A DNA stretch of 64,000 nt from Rhabdophis nuchalis (GCA_039707465.1 CM077645.1:141379503-141443502), one strand, 5' to 3'; counted from the first letter of the stretch, positions 43,440 through 54,927 are shown. Program-made: numbers and translations. The notes: generated by a model from the sequence alone, not told the origin.

Positions 43440-43859
43440 AGACCAATCGAATGGGGCGGCCCTCAACAGAGACGACCCCCGATCCCCCCTCCCTAGTGGA
43501 CCCCTCCTTTATCCTACTTCCGCCAGCCGGCCCTATATCTTGGCCCCTCTCTGACTGAATGAACCCTCTCCCCTCCCCAGATCCCCTTAAAAGCCGAATT
43601 AAAAATTTGTTTAAAACCCCCCTAAGTCCGCGCTTCGCCCACCTCTCTGGATTAATCCATCCTTCATAGAGGTGAGCCCTTGATAAACCCGGGGGCCAGA
43701 CCTGCGAGAGGGGAACCTCCCGCAGGGGGAGGAGATCCGTCCTTGAGTACAGATGGGTGGTGAATATTTACAAGGGACCCATAATGGCCATAAAGGTAAA
43801 GGGAGGAAAATCGCCTAGATATTTACAGCAAGATAAAACCAGTTCAGAGAGGAGATGTT

Positions 43860-43895
<36 letters not shown>

Positions 43896-44222
43896 ATAGG
43901 GGGGCATTTGTCAGCCAAAGCCAGGGGGGGAAGGAGGAGGGAAGGATAGAACTCAGGTCACCATGTTGTGGAGATAGTCCCCACAGTTCAGAGTCAATTT
44001 GGCCGGCAGGCTCCGCCACGCAATTTGATGGTATGTTGCGTGGCCCAAAACGATCTCCATCTCAGCCCGTTTTCCACTCCACTCCTTCATACGGTCTGGG
44101 TGGGCACCATGCAAGCCGATGGTACGTTGCACGGATGGAAGTTGTTTCACTTAGTCCAGGCCGGCCTGCCTCTTCCCTGTCCGGGCACTCCTCCACCGCG
44201 TCATGAATTGTTATATTGCCTT
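43440..44222 (-). other. LINE 5'UTR (about 780 bp) with AAAT microsatellite
   Basis: GC-rich leader of the copy above, absent from the other copies in this window because they are 5'-truncated. It contains an (AAAT)n run at 43,862-43,899, which may mark a secondary insertion inside the leader. A 65-codon minus-strand frame (43,953-44,150) has no recognisable motif and no evident homology to CR1 ORF1 proteins. Confidence 0.6.
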
Positions 44223-44224
44223 AT

Positions 44225-44400
44225 TTCTATTTGCAGTGATGGTCTCAGACAGTAGTAGTAGGAAACTGTTTTGTCCTTAGTGCTATTAATTTTCTTTATA
44301 AAACTATTGGAAGTGGACATCAGGAGTTCTGCAGATGAGGATTGCCAATTTGCTGTTGACATGTTAATTATGACTTTTCACTGAAACATCTCTATCAGAA
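44225..44400 (+). mobile_element. Old L2 RT fragment, right part
   Basis: It continues the L2 copy cut by the LINE: ctattaattttctttataaa then acatcaggagttctgcagat and ccaatttgctgttgacatgt, corresponding to LFN.YM..LG..IR.FG...HQYADD in decayed form. Confidence 0.55.
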
Positions 44401-44925
44401 AAGACTTTATGTATGTATTCTAAATCAATATCTGGATGAGTTACGTAGTGAGTTATGAAGGTGAGTAGTGAGTCATGAAGGTGAAAGTAAAAGGCTAGAA
44501 TGTCAGACCTGGAAACTATCTTGTGCCTTTTGAATTTCAGGCCTGCCACACTTTCTACTGTTGGAGAATGGGAGGGGGGGTTATACAGAGTTGGATGAGG
44601 TGTAGCCATAACAACATACTTTCTCCAAAAGTCAAGGTCGCTTTTGTCCCTGCACCTGGATAGATGTGGATGGGAGGAACCTTCCTTCATGACACTAAAG
44701 GATTGGACCATGTGATAGACTTGTGGGGGTTGGGGGCAGGGTCTTGAACTTTCAACTGGGTTGGGAAACCTAGAGGCTTTCAGATTCGGATTTTCCCAGA
44801 TGTGCCAACATGGCTCTTTTAATAAATTGGAATTTTGAGGAACCTCTTGCCTCAGATTCGTATTTTACTTTGGATGCTATTTGGAACCCTGATATAGAAA
44901 GTGGGAAACTGTGACTTCTACTCTC
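44401..44925. other. Non-coding, no clear feature
   Basis: A tandem-like gagttatgaaggtgagtagt repeat is present at 44,448-44,485. No gene is seen. Confidence 0.5.
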
Positions 44926-45093
44926 ACTTTAGCCAGGAAAGCCAATTGGGTGATTTTGTGCCAATCATTCTCTCTCAGCCCTGACTCACCTCACATGGCT
45001 CTTGTGGTGAAACAGGAGAGGAAGTTGTGTTGAATATATTCATCACCTTATTTGTAAATATATTAAAAGTGGGATACCACTAAATAAATAAAA
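44926..45093 (+). mobile_element. Sauria-like SINE, 5'-truncated
   Basis: The body reads gattttgtgccaatcattct then ctctcagccctgactcacct, and the 3' end taaatatattaaaagtggga followed by ataccactaaataaataaa. This matches the BovB-like 3' end shared by Sauria SINEs (…ttatttataaaaataataaaggcgggat). The tRNA-like head is missing. Confidence 0.7.
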
Positions 45094-45160
45094 ACTGAAT
45101 CTTGATAGGGTAAAGACCACTCTGTAGGGGAGAAAATCTCAGAGCCTGGGACTTCGGCTG

Positions 45161-45864
45161 ATGCTATGTAACGCCAGGTCCACGGTCAATAAAGCCCCCC
45201 TCATTCACGATCTAGTTTTGGAGGGGGGTGCGGACCTGGCGGGTATTACGGAGACCTGGTTGGGCCAAGGGGGGGTGCCCCTTGTTGAAATGTGCCCACC
45301 GGGGTACTGTGCATTTCATCAGCCAAGAGCCCAGGGTCGGGGTGGGGGGGGGTGGCGGTTGTTATAAAGGAGAGTCTTGATCCGAGGGAGACCACTGTGC
45401 CTCATATAGCCGGATGTGAGTCCCTCTGTGTGAAGTGGGGTCGTGAGAGGCAGTTGGGCCTGTTGATTGCGTACCTGGCTCCCCGCTGCATATCAACGGC
45501 CCTACCCGAGCTTCTCAACGTGATAGCCGAGGTGGCGGTTGGCACCCCCAGGCTGCTAGTCATGGGGGATTTCAACTTGCCATCGGTCGGTGAGACGTCT
45601 GAGATGGCCCAGGAGTTCATGGCTTCCATGATGGCCATGGACCTGACCCAGTTAATTCATGACCCCACCCACATTGGAGGACACACTCTGGATCTAGCTT
45701 TTGTCTCTGGCCAGTGGTTGAGTGATCTTGGTTTAGGGGAAATAGTCATCGAACCCTTGCCATGGTCAGATCACTCCCTCCTTCGACTTGACTTTCCAAC
45801 CGCTGCACCCCACCGCAGGGAGGCGGAACCGGAATCGGTGAGATGGTTCTGCCCAGGTGCCTGA
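45161..45864 (+). pseudogene. LINE endonuclease, frameshifted
   Basis: Frame 45,161-45,367 has [20 protein letters not shown] and [13 protein letters not shown]-run near 45,340 shifts the frame, and 45,292-45,864 continues [56 protein letters not shown] and LPWSDHSLLRLDF. All endonuclease catalytic motifs (N, E, GDFN, D, SDH) are still present, but split over two frames. It ends where a deletion near 45,865 destroys the RPRRLM block of sister copies. Confidence 0.86.
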
Positions 45865-45937
45865 TGAAACCTGAGAGGTTCCAGATGGAGCTTGGGTCGA
45901 TACCTGAGATCCTGACCACGACTCAACTGAAGACCTA

Positions 45938-47231
45938 GTGGCCGCCTGGAACAGTGCGGCCACAGGTGCTTTGGACCGTGTTGTGCCTTTGCAGCCTCTT
46001 ACGTGGCACCGAACTCTCTTGGCTCCTTGGTTTTCTGAGGAGCTGAGGGCAATGAAGCATCGGAAGAGATGCCTAGAAAGTGGCTGGAGGGCCACCCGCT
46101 CCGAGTCTGACCGGAGACTGGTAAGGTCTTATTTAAAGACCTACCTGGTGGCGATAAGAGTGGCGAAACGCAACTATTTCTCCACTCTTGTCGCGTCTGC
46201 AGATAACCACCCAGCCGCCCTGTTTAGGGTGACCTGCTCCCTTCTCCATCTGGAAGCGTGGGATGTTCCCTTGCAGGGTCGAGCGGAAGATTTTGGGTGT
46301 TATCTGCATGATAAAATCGATCAGATTCAGGACGGGTTGGCCTCCAACTGAATTAGTTCAGACGGGTTGACTGAGGCAGGTCCTGAGAATGTTAGGAGAA
46401 GTTTGATCCTGTGACTCCTAAGAACATGGACAGGATATTGGGGCAGCTGGACGCCACCACATGTTTATTGGACCCATTTATTGGAGCCAGCCTCCCGGGA
46501 GGTTACACGAGGCTGGCTCCAGGGAATTGTCAACGCTTCTCTGAGTGAGGGTTTTTTACCAGCTGCCTTGAAAGAGGGGGTGATGAGACCCCCTCCTCAA
46601 GAAGCCATCTCTGGATCCGGCTGTTTTGGCCAACTATTGTCCTGTCTCCAACCTTCAGTTTATTGCGAAGGTTGTTGAGAGTGTGGTGGCGCGGCAGCTC
46701 CCTCAGCACCTGGATGAAGCTGTCTATCTGGACTCACGCCAGTCCGGCTTCCGGCCCATGCAGAGCATGGAGATGGCATTGGTCGCGTTGGTCAATGATC
46801 TCTGGAGGGCTCGGGATAGGGGCTGTTCCTCTCTCCTGGTCCTGTTAGATCTCTCAGCGGCTTTTGATACCATTAACCATGGTATCATGCTGCACTGGTT
46901 GGAAGGGTTAGGGGTAGGGGGCACTGTTCTACGGTGGTTCTCCTCCTACCTCTCTGATTAGTTGCAGTTTGTGTTGGCAGGGGGGCAGAGGTCGACTTTG
47001 AGGCGCCTCACTTGTGTGGTTCCACAGGGGTCGGTCCTCTCGCCCCTCCTGTTCAACATCTATGTGAAGCCGTTGGGTGAGATCATCCGTGGCTTTGGGG
47101 TAGAGTTCCATCAGTATGCCGATGATACTCAGCTGTACATCTCTACCCCGGACCACCCCAATGATGCCGTGGAAGTGATGTCCCAGTGTCTGGAGGCCGT
47201 GCAAGTCTGGATGGGGAGGAACAGGCTTTGA
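45938..47231 (+). pseudogene. LINE linker and RT region, multiply broken
   Basis: Pieces in order: 45,938-46,351 (linker; WFSEELRAMKHRKRCLESGW), 46,481-46,600 (EVTRGWLQGIVNASLSEG), 46,626-46,961 (NYCPVSNLQFIAKVVESVVA, SGFRPMQSMEMALVALVND, AFDTINHGIML) and 46,962-47,231 ([36 protein letters not shown]). Small deletions and a stop at 46,959-46,961 (tag where others read a glycine codon) separate them. Motif A has AFDTIN in place of AFDTID, a lost aspartate neighbour, so the enzyme is dead. Confidence 0.85.
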
Positions 47232-47377
47232 CTCAACCCATCCAAGACCGAGTGGCTGTGGCTTCCGGCGTCACGGTATATCCAGTTGATGCCATCTCTG
47301 GCTATTGGGAGCGAATCATTGGCCCCCACAGAGGGGCTCGCAACTTGGGTGTCCTCCTGGACTCTCAGCTGTCTTTA

Positions 47378-49421
47378 TTTTATTTTATTTTTCAAAGCAA
47401 TTTTTATTGGTTTTACAAATGATAAAAAGGGAAAAGGGTATATAGGGTTTACAGTATATATTGTAGAGCTTCCATGTCAGGGATGGTGGTTGCATCCGGG
47501 TCCTCATGAAAAATATTGTTAAGTAAATGGTGGTAAGAGATACATATATGTCACATTTTAAAATTCATACATTCAATCTTTGTTTTGTATTAACATCCAT
47601 TTCAGGAATTACAGTAATTCAAAATAAACTTATTTTTGAGATCTGAGTCTCTTTGCTATTATCTCTTCTTCCTCCCTCCCTCCCGTGGGCGGGGCCATAG
47701 CCCCTCCCATTACCTCTTCTTCATCTCCCAGCATTGAGGAATGTTTTTTGAGAAAGGCCTCCACCTCTCCTACTGTTTTAATTCTAGTTCTACCTCCATC
47801 CCAGAATACCAACATTCCTTCAGGCATTAACCATTTGAACCAGATTCCGTTTTTGTATAATTTTTTTTGACAAAAAGGAATACTTCCTTCTCGTTTCTCT
47901 AATTTTTTTTTGAATTTGCTTCAATATGGAAATGTCTTTTTGCTGATACTTCAAAGGCCCCTCTCGCTGCGCCCTCAATATCTCATCCCATGTGGACCTT
48001 CTTAAAAATTTGATATTAATCTCTCTAGGTACTTCATTTATTCTAGCAAATGCTGAGTTAATTCTGTAAATCAAGTCTATTTCCCCACGAAGGTATTCTT
48101 TATTTTTTTTTAATGTAATCTGCTAAAATCGTACTCATCAGGTCTCTGAGATCCTTCCCCTCTCTCTCAGGGATGTTTTGAAACCTAAGGAAAAAAAACA
48201 TTCTTTCAAATTCAAACTTAGACATATGTCCAGAAATTTCTACATTTTCTTTTTGCAATTCCCTTATCTCTTCTTTCATCTCGGCTGCTCCCTCCTCCAA
48301 CACTCCAATCTTCTGTTTGTTATCTATTGTGGTTCTTTGTGTCTCCAACAGTTCTATTCTTAGGTTCATAAAATCTTTCCGCATTTCTTGTATTTCTTTC
48401 ATTATATCGTGGAGTGTTGGTTCTTGAGTATCTTCTCCTGCCGCCTCTTTCTGTAACATTGTAGTAATTTTCCCTTGTTGTAAAATTGGGCTGGCTCTGA
48501 CTGAAGATGGAGTGGAGAAGTACTTTCCAGTTGGAGGCTTTTTGGAGGCATTTGTAATTTTAAGTTCTTGCAATAAAAATGGCATCAAGGAGCAAGCAGT
48601 CAGTGAAATTCAAGATGTTGGGAACAAACTGAGTCAATGTTCTAATCTTGTATTTTATAAAATCCAGGAGATAATTGTATTGTCAAATCCGTAGGGGGAA
48701 AAAAAAGAAAAATCCACGTATTGGGAGAGACACCAAGGGCTTCTTGAGGAGGCTTTAAAGGTGAATTTTGCCTTAATTTTTAAAAAGTTGGAGGAATGTT
48801 ATCATGAATCAGTGAAAGTTTACAGCTGGGAACAAAGAAAGCGCGATTTTCCCGCCTCAGCACAGGAAGGTAGAAAGAAGTAAAAGTTTCCTTTTTTTAA
48901 CGCGGCTCAGATACAATGTTGCTGGCTGCAGTTCCGTAATTGAAACACAGTTTCTTTTCAGATGCTATAGGAACAGATGCTATTAATCCTCTCTCTCCTG
49001 TTTCTGGAGAACATTTTTGGCAACCGCTTTTTATGAGGGGGGGTTTCTACAAATAAACTCCCCCCTCTATTTTTCTTTCTGTGCAAGATTGAATGAATAA
49101 AACATCAAAAACTCACAGTCCACACTTTTTAGAAGAGAATCCCGGTGCACTCCTCTTAGCCCGGCATTTAGGCCCATCTTCTTTATTTCCACATTTTCCA
49201 GCTAGCGTTGGCGAGGGGATCCCTCCCACTTTCAGCTCTCCGGCTCCTAGAGCAAAGCGTGAAAAAGCACCCTGCCGACCGCCATCGAGACAGGACCCCC
49301 CGCAGCCGCTCGTATGGCAGGGAGTTAACACAAACTCCCTGTGCCCCTGGGGGGGCCAGCCAGAGAAGCAAGCAGCAGCGTGCTCGAAAACGCATCTGTC
49401 CCCGTCGAAAGCCGGAAGTCA
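47378..49421 (-). mobile_element. ORF1-only (HAL1-like) L1-type element, copy 2
   Basis: Read on the minus strand: 5' end tgacttccggctttcgacgg (49,421), a GC-rich 5'UTR of about 830 bp, a broken L1-type ORF1, a 3'UTR ending gtaaaaccaataaaaattgc and an A-rich tail ending aaataaaataaaataaa (47,378). It is flanked by an 18-bp target duplication, gactctcagctgtcttta (47,360-47,377) and gactcttggctgtcttta (49,422-49,439), two mismatches. No ORF2 (endonuclease/RT) lies between ORF1 and tail. The younger copy is at 61.9-63.9 kb. Confidence 0.85.
47630..48588 (-). pseudogene. L1-type ORF1 protein, two frameshifts
   Basis: Three minus-strand frames make up one ancestral protein. 48,100-48,588: an N-terminal extension, a coiled coil (DIMKEIQEMRKDFMNLRIEL, then EEGAAEMKEEIRELQKENVE) and the start of the RRM (FFFLRFQNIPEREGKDLRDL). 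47,820-48,074: IYRINSAFARINEVPREINI, KFLRRSTWDEILRAQREG. 47,630-47,827: MPEGMLVFWDGGRTRIKTVG, AFLKKHSSMLG and a basic end AKRLRSQK. The first break is in an A-run near 48,105, the second near 47,850. In L1 elements ORF1p is an RNA-binding trimer that coats the element RNA. The N-terminal extension is longer than in the 61.9-kb copy, suggesting a different subfamily. Confidence 0.85.
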
Positions 49422-50027
49422 GACTCTTGGCTGTCTTTAGAAGAGCACATGATGGCCGTGGCCAGGGGGGCTTTCTATCAGGTTCACCTGATACGCCAGT
49501 TGCGTCTCTTTCTGGATCGTGACACCTTACACACTGTCACTCAAGCTCTCATCACCTCCCGCCTGGACTACTGTAATGCTCTCTACATGGGGCTTCCTTT
49601 GAGATGCACCCAGAGGCTCCAGTTAGTTCAGAATGCGGCCGCATGGGAGATTTTGGGAGCATCTAAATGCTCCTATGTGACACCTCTCCTGCATGAGCTG
49701 CACTGGCTGCCTGTGGCTTTTCGGGTGTGCTTCAAGATACTAGTGACCACCTTTAAAGCTCTCCATGGCAAGGGACCTGGTTATCTGCAAGACCGCCTCC
49801 TGCTGCCAAATACCTCCCACCGACCAGTTCACTCCCACAGAGAGGGCCTACTCAGGGTGCCGTCAGCCAGACAATGTCGGCTGGCGACCCCCAGGGGGAG
49901 AGCCTTCTCTTTGGCAGCTCCTGCCCTCTGGAATGACCTACCCCCCAAATTACGTACGATCTCCGACCTACGTCTCTTCCGTCAGGCCCTGAAGACACAT
50001 CTATTTCATGCAGCCAGCCTGTCATAG
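49341..50027 (+). pseudogene. LINE ORF2 C-terminal part after the insertion
   Basis: From about 49,437 (residue 33 of the frame) this is LINE sequence: SWLSLEEHMMAVARGAFYQV, LIRQLRLFLDRDTLHTVTQA, YCNALYMGLPLRCTQRLQLV, LHWLPVAFRVCFKILVTTFK and WNDLPPKLRTISDLRLFRQ. The first 32 codons are the reversed 5'UTR of the inserted element and are not real coding sequence. The C-terminal region itself is undamaged to its stop. Confidence 0.85.
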
Positions 50028-50219
50028 CTTTGTTTTAATTGGGTTTTAATATTGGGTTTTAAATTATGGGCCAAAGTATTTAATATATATTAATAAGTTA
50101 TTTTAACTTTTGTATTTTCTGTTTTTACTGTGGCTATTCACCACCCTGAGTCCCGAGAGGGAGAAGGGCAGTATATAAATTAAATAAATAATAATAATAA
50201 AATAAATGTGCCTATTAGG

Positions 50220-50450
50220 AATAGCGTGTAGCGTATAGCGTATATCACTTCACAGTGCTTTATGGCCCCTCTCTCAGCAATTTATAGAGTCAACATATTG
50301 CTCCCAACAATCTGAGTCCTTATTTTACCAAGGATGGAAGGCTTAGTCAACCTTGAACCGATGAGAATCAAACTACCAAATTCCTGGCTGTCAGCAGAAT
50401 TAGCGTGCAGTGCTGCATTCTAACCACTGTTCCACCATGGCTATTCTCAT
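50220..50450 (-). mobile_element. tRNA-derived SINE, same family as 22.9 kb
   Basis: On the minus strand: head atggtggaacagtggttaga, a box B-like agtttgattctcatc, body caaggttgactaagccttcc, taaaataaggactcagattg and gccataaagcactgtgaagt. The order matches the plus-strand SINE at 22,868. The 3' end is degenerate (gcgtatagcgtatagcgt-type repeats). Confidence 0.75.
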
Positions 50451-50514
50451 GGTTGTGGTTTTGGAAAAGTGGGTAATAAAAGGTTGTTTTGGAGACTACT
50501 AAATATGGAATAGA

Positions 50515-50912
50515 TGCAGATAGTGCTTGACGTATGGCCAGAATTGGGGCCAGAATTTCCATTGCTTAAGCAAGCCGATTGTTAAGCGAGTAACACCTGA
50601 TTTTACAACTTATTTTTGCCACAACCGTTAAGCAAATCTCTGCCGTTGTTAAATGAATCGTGAAGTCATTAAGCAAATCTGACTTCCCCCAATGACTTTA
50701 CCAGAAGCTGGCTGGGAAATCACAAATGGTGGCCACATGACTCCAGAATATATCAACCATTGTCAATATGTGCCAATTGCCAAGCATCCAAATGCTGAGT
50801 TGTTGCTGCAATGGTTGTAAATGTGTGGACAAGTCATAAGTTTTTTTTTTCAGTGTCATTGTAACTTTGAATGGTCACTAAATGAATGTTGTAAGTCGAG
50901 GACTACCTGTCC
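50515..50912. mobile_element. MITE of the GTCCTCGACTTAC family
   Basis: The right end is gtaagtcgaggactacctgt; the left end is a decayed inverse (gatagtgcttgacgtatgg). Internal sequence (cattgtaactttgaatggtc, cagtgtcattgtaac) is shared with the copy at 57,108-57,486. Non-coding. Confidence 0.7.
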
Positions 50913-50974
50913 AGCATCTGACTTGAAAATTCTAGTGATTATGTATGTATGAATGTATGTACGTATGCATGTAT

Positions 50975-51257
50975 CAGTGGTCGGTTCTGGTCCCCATTGC
51001 TACCAGTACCCTGAGCATGGGGCCGGTCATCCTCGTCACACACATGTGCTGTTCATGCATGTGCATGCCACCGCCCTGCGACACTCAGCTGCTCGGCAGA
51101 GATCACGCAGGTGCGTGTGCGTGCAATTGGCCAGTCACATTATAAACAGATATGGAACGCGGACAGGCCAAACAAGTGGGCCAAATGAGGCACGATACCG
51201 CTTCCAGCTACTATCGGTACAGTTGTACTGAGACATACTGGCTGGAACCCACCACTG
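50975..51257. mobile_element. hAT-type MITE, CAGTGGTGGG family
   Basis: It starts cagtggtcggttctgg and ends ggctggaacccaccactg, with an 8-bp target duplication gcatgtat (50,967-50,974) and gtatgtat (51,258-51,265), one mismatch, inside a TATG-repeat tract. Confidence 0.75.
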
Positions 51258-51265
51258 GTATGTAT

Positions 51266-52431
51266 GTATGTAAGTATGTACATACACACACACACACACA
51301 CAGCCACAATGCTAGGATGACTTAATTAAACTATCTCTTTATTCTCACCTACAAGTGAGGTGATATATAACAATAAATTCTCTCATAATTCATCCCTTTA
51401 TTTGATGATTGATTTAGGAAAGTCTATGCAGAATAATAGTAATCTTAAAGGTGACACAAATTAATTAAGTGATTATTATTTTTTCATTCCTTCCCCTTTT
51501 TTGCTGCAAAAGGCACCTTAGAATATTTTATAAGATGAAATGATGAAGAAATCATGTCTCTGTCCTTTTCCCTCCTGAATTCCAATGAGCTTGCAATGAA
51601 AACATGTAGACATCGGATATGATAATGAAAGGTAAATATTATATTATTGATCTATTTTTATATTGTTTCCTAAGCCAGAGTGTCTTGAAAAGGTTTATAA
51701 TATATAAAACACATAATGACAAGAGCAGGAGAGAGAGAGAGCACAAATCTATTCATGTAAAGCAGCCTTGGTGAAGCATTTGAGCTTCAAGGACTGCTTT
51801 GAAAAAGTACTAGTAGGTACCTCCCAAATATCATAAGAGAGAACTTTCCTTTTTTATAACAATATTATTAAACATTACAATTTGAAAAATAAAAGCAAAT
51901 ACAAACTAAAAACTAAATAAAAATGAAAATAAAAGTGCAAAAAAGTAAATAGAAAAAAAGAAAGAATACAGTAAAGAGAAGGAAAAGAAATATATAAATT
52001 ATTTCCCCCTTCACCATAAGTATAAAAAATTTAGTAACTATTCTTAAAATACAAATTATACCTTCCCATATCCTATTTCTTATCTATAAACAAATCCTTA
52101 AACACTCATCATTCAACCTTGGTTATAAAAACTTCATTAAAATTACCAGAGATAACATACCTATTTAAATCTCGATCAAATAAATCAATTTTACTTTCTC
52201 TCCTTTTACTTTTAACAATCTTTATCCCCTTCAATTAATGTACTAGAAGTTGATTGCTTTTTCCTCCTTCTCAAAAGATTCCCAAAGTTTTAAAAAGTCT
52301 CCTTTGTAAATAGGAAAGTTTTCCAGGTTACTCTTTTAAAATGTTATTTGTATATTAATTAAATAGTGATTTATTATCAAGACATAAACCAATTTCATTG
52401 TTATGTCCAGTGTAGCATACTTTTCTATATA
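51266..52431. other. Non-coding; A/T-rich repeat-like segment
   Basis: A short (AC)n is at 51,279-51,302. The strongly A-rich stretch 51,848-52,340 could be an inverted, decayed L1-type 3'UTR, but I cannot prove it. No gene is seen. Confidence 0.45.
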
Positions 52432-52961
52432 CTATATTTTTTGGAGTATAAGACACACTTGAGTATAAAACACACCAAAATTTTGAAGAGGCAAACTTTA
52501 AAAAAAAGGTTTTCACTTTGCAGACCTCCCCAAAACAATCCGTTTTTCACAAAAATGGGCCTGTTTTGGTTTTCCCCCCCCAGAAAAGGACATGAATAGC
52601 CTTTAGGATGTTTGTAGAGTGCTCCTGTGGGTGACCCCTCCCCCCAAAAAACAACCCAAGCAAAAATTGGCCCATTTTTTGCTAAAAAAAGGTCATGCAT
52701 AGCCTTTAGGAGACTTATAGAGTGCTCCTGGAGGCTAGGGTGGGGGCAAAATTGAGCAAAAAATTGAGCATTTTTCGCTCATTTCTTCCCTTCCCAACCT
52801 CCAGGCGCACTCTGAAAGCCTCCTAAAGGCTATGCCCGCCATTTTGGTGAAGGGGTGGTGTTTGGGGAGGCAAAAAATGTTGTATTCAGTGTAGAAGATG
52901 CACCCAGATTTTCACTCTCTTTTTTGAGGGAAAAAGGTGCACCTTATATCCAAAAATACGG
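52432..52961. mobile_element. 530-bp non-autonomous DNA element, TA-flanked
   Basis: The ends are imperfect inverted repeats: ctatattttttggagtataa on the left and, reversed, ccgtatttttggatataagg on the right, bordered by TA on both sides. Inside, agcctttaggat..tagagtgctcctg repeats three times (about 52,597, 52,700 directly; about 52,800-52,835 inverted). Non-coding; open frames of 77-91 codons across it are accidental. Confidence 0.75.
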
Positions 52962-52963
52962 TA

Positions 52964-54927
52964 ATTCTTGTAGCCTGCAATTTTTAAACCTATGATCAGT
53001 CTTAGTCTTTGTAATGGAATGTGTGGATGACTTTGGAGAATGATGGGAAGGAATACTGCCTAGGAAATCATCAAGGAAAAGAGGCAAGACCCATCAGTGG
53101 CTTAACAGTCAAAGAAAGAAATTTAGGAGGGACTCTTCCTCGTGGATTAAATAGTCAAAAGTAATAGCAGGAAGTCTGTACCTTCAGACTTGCAAGATTC
53201 TATAATGTAGCCTTATAATAAATTTGTTCATAGACATGTTTCCTGTCCGTTTACCTCAGATGGCTGGCAGTCTTGCCCAGTAAAATATGTTCCTTTTCTG
53301 TAACATCTTTTAAACTGCCTTATGGATGCAGCCACTCTTAATATTAACTTCTGCCCATTGTTTGAAAATGTGTGCAATGTTAAAATGTTTTGCTCCATTC
53401 TTACTAGGGCAAATTTAACTTCCCTTCTCCTTTAATTGTAAACTGATTGTCTTTATGTCAAATCTTCAAAGTCTCATCCTATCATGTTTTGTGTCTTTTT
53501 AACAGAATTCAAAACAAAAGCATTTCCCCATGGAAAGGAGTGTTATAATTAATTCCAAAATCTTATTTTAAATCCATCTGGGTCCTTAATCTTTTTGTAA
53601 CTTTCCAAAATCAAAGTTAAAATAACCATTTTACTGTTTCCCCCCTATATATTTAAATCTTTAAACTTGTATTTAAAACTTCTTTGACTTAGGATAAAAG
53701 GAAACTGGATAAGGAAACTTACCCAGTGCTGTAAATTTATGGATGTTTCCTAATAGCTAAAAAGCAATTAACAAGCAATTTTTACAATTATTTGAAAAGA
53801 AAGTATATTAACCCACTACAGTTTGAGCAAAAAGTTGGTTATTCCCTTATATACAGAACTCCAAACATGTCAGAAATTGCTCTCTTGTGGTCTCCTGGCA
53901 AGGAACAACTGTCTGGAGCACTTGTGGGTAATCTCAAATATTCTCTTTGTCTGGAATGGAATTAGGAAGAGACGGTCTATTCTTAATTCTGTTGTGGCCA
54001 TGGGCTCTGATTGTTATTGGAACTGTCTTCAGTTCACCATTTCTTCCCTGGAAGAGGAGAAAAAGAGGGGAAGAGGGAGGGGGGAGAGAGGGAGAGGGAG
54101 AGGGAGGGAGGGAGGGAAAGAAGGAGGGAGAATGAATTCCAAAATGCAAGTACCAACATTTATATTCACCAATTACCACACAGGATGACCCTCTGGAGTT
54201 CTAATTATGTAACACAATAATTCCCCCAAATCTCAGTGAGAAATCAGATTTGTAACAGTGGAATTTAAGTAATCTGCTTGCAAGGTTATCTGAGCCTTAT
54301 ATTTCAGAAGCAAAACTTGTGCACTATTAGCTAATTGGCTATCATTGCAGTTGCTTCAAGAAAGTCATAGCATGTGCATGACAGGTTGCCATTTTGCTGG
54401 ATAGAAATGGCAATGTCACATTGTGGTACTTTATTGACTCTAGATCAGCCATTATTTTTTTTCTTTTAGGTCTTGATGCCTCCCAATCAATCCTTCTTCC
54501 AAACACCTTTCTTTTTTATTTTTAACTTTTCCCATCCTCTTACAACCATATCCACTTTTAAAATATCTCTCTCAGAAATTTACTACATGAAAATAATAAA
54601 CTGGGCATGATATTCACCAGGCAATCTGCAGTTGTGATCAAAATAGTCCAAGCAGTTCTTATGATGATGCACTTGGAGCTTTCTGGATTTTATGTAACAC
54701 AACACAGCTAGAAATCAGCTTTGATTACACTGTCATAGCCACAAATGTTTTGACTATATCCTACAGACAGCCCTGTAGCTATAAAAGATAATAACAAAAT
54801 GAGTTTTAATGGTACAATATTTTTTTCTTTTCCACTGATTTTTTAGGTGGTGTTGATAATGAAAATCAGACCTTGACAACTAACCTTTCTTCAAGCCAAA
54901 ATTAAAAACAAAACAAAACATTGTGAC
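52964..54927. other. AT-rich non-coding; purine tract at 54.06-54.13 kb
   Basis: A GGGA/GAGG purine tract of about 75 bp lies at 54,056-54,132. No gene is supported; the 121-codon frame crossing it has no motif. Confidence 0.5.

Larger units (their letters stand above)
40313..44222 (-). mobile_element. CR1/L2-group LINE, almost full length (about 3.9 kb)
   Basis: The 3' tail (AAAT-type, 40,313-40,345) and 3'UTR (accccgcccttctcc reversed) lie at low coordinates and the 5' end at about 44,222, where the interrupted older L2 resumes. This is the longest copy of the young family here: a 5'UTR of about 780 bp (with an AAAT microsatellite inside), one large ORF, and the 3'UTR. There is no separate ORF1. 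The ORF is broken by a one-base deletion near 43,295, a 28-bp deletion near 41,550 and a frameshift near 41,170. Confidence 0.85.
45138..50207 (+). mobile_element. CR1/L2-group LINE copy split by an ORF1-only element
   Basis: The LINE starts at the NARS box (5' truncation near 45,138), runs to 47,377, and resumes at 49,440 after a 2.0-kb insertion; it ends at a 3'UTR with caccctgagtcccgagaggg and an AAATAAATAATAATAA tail at 50,170-50,207. It is more decayed than the copy at 6.7 kb: the ORF is broken into at least seven pieces. Confidence 0.87.

Noticed and set aside
51848..52340. Possible inverted L1 3'UTR
   Set aside because: A-rich composition only; no poly-A/TSD boundary or coding remnant was found, so it is kept as unassigned sequence.
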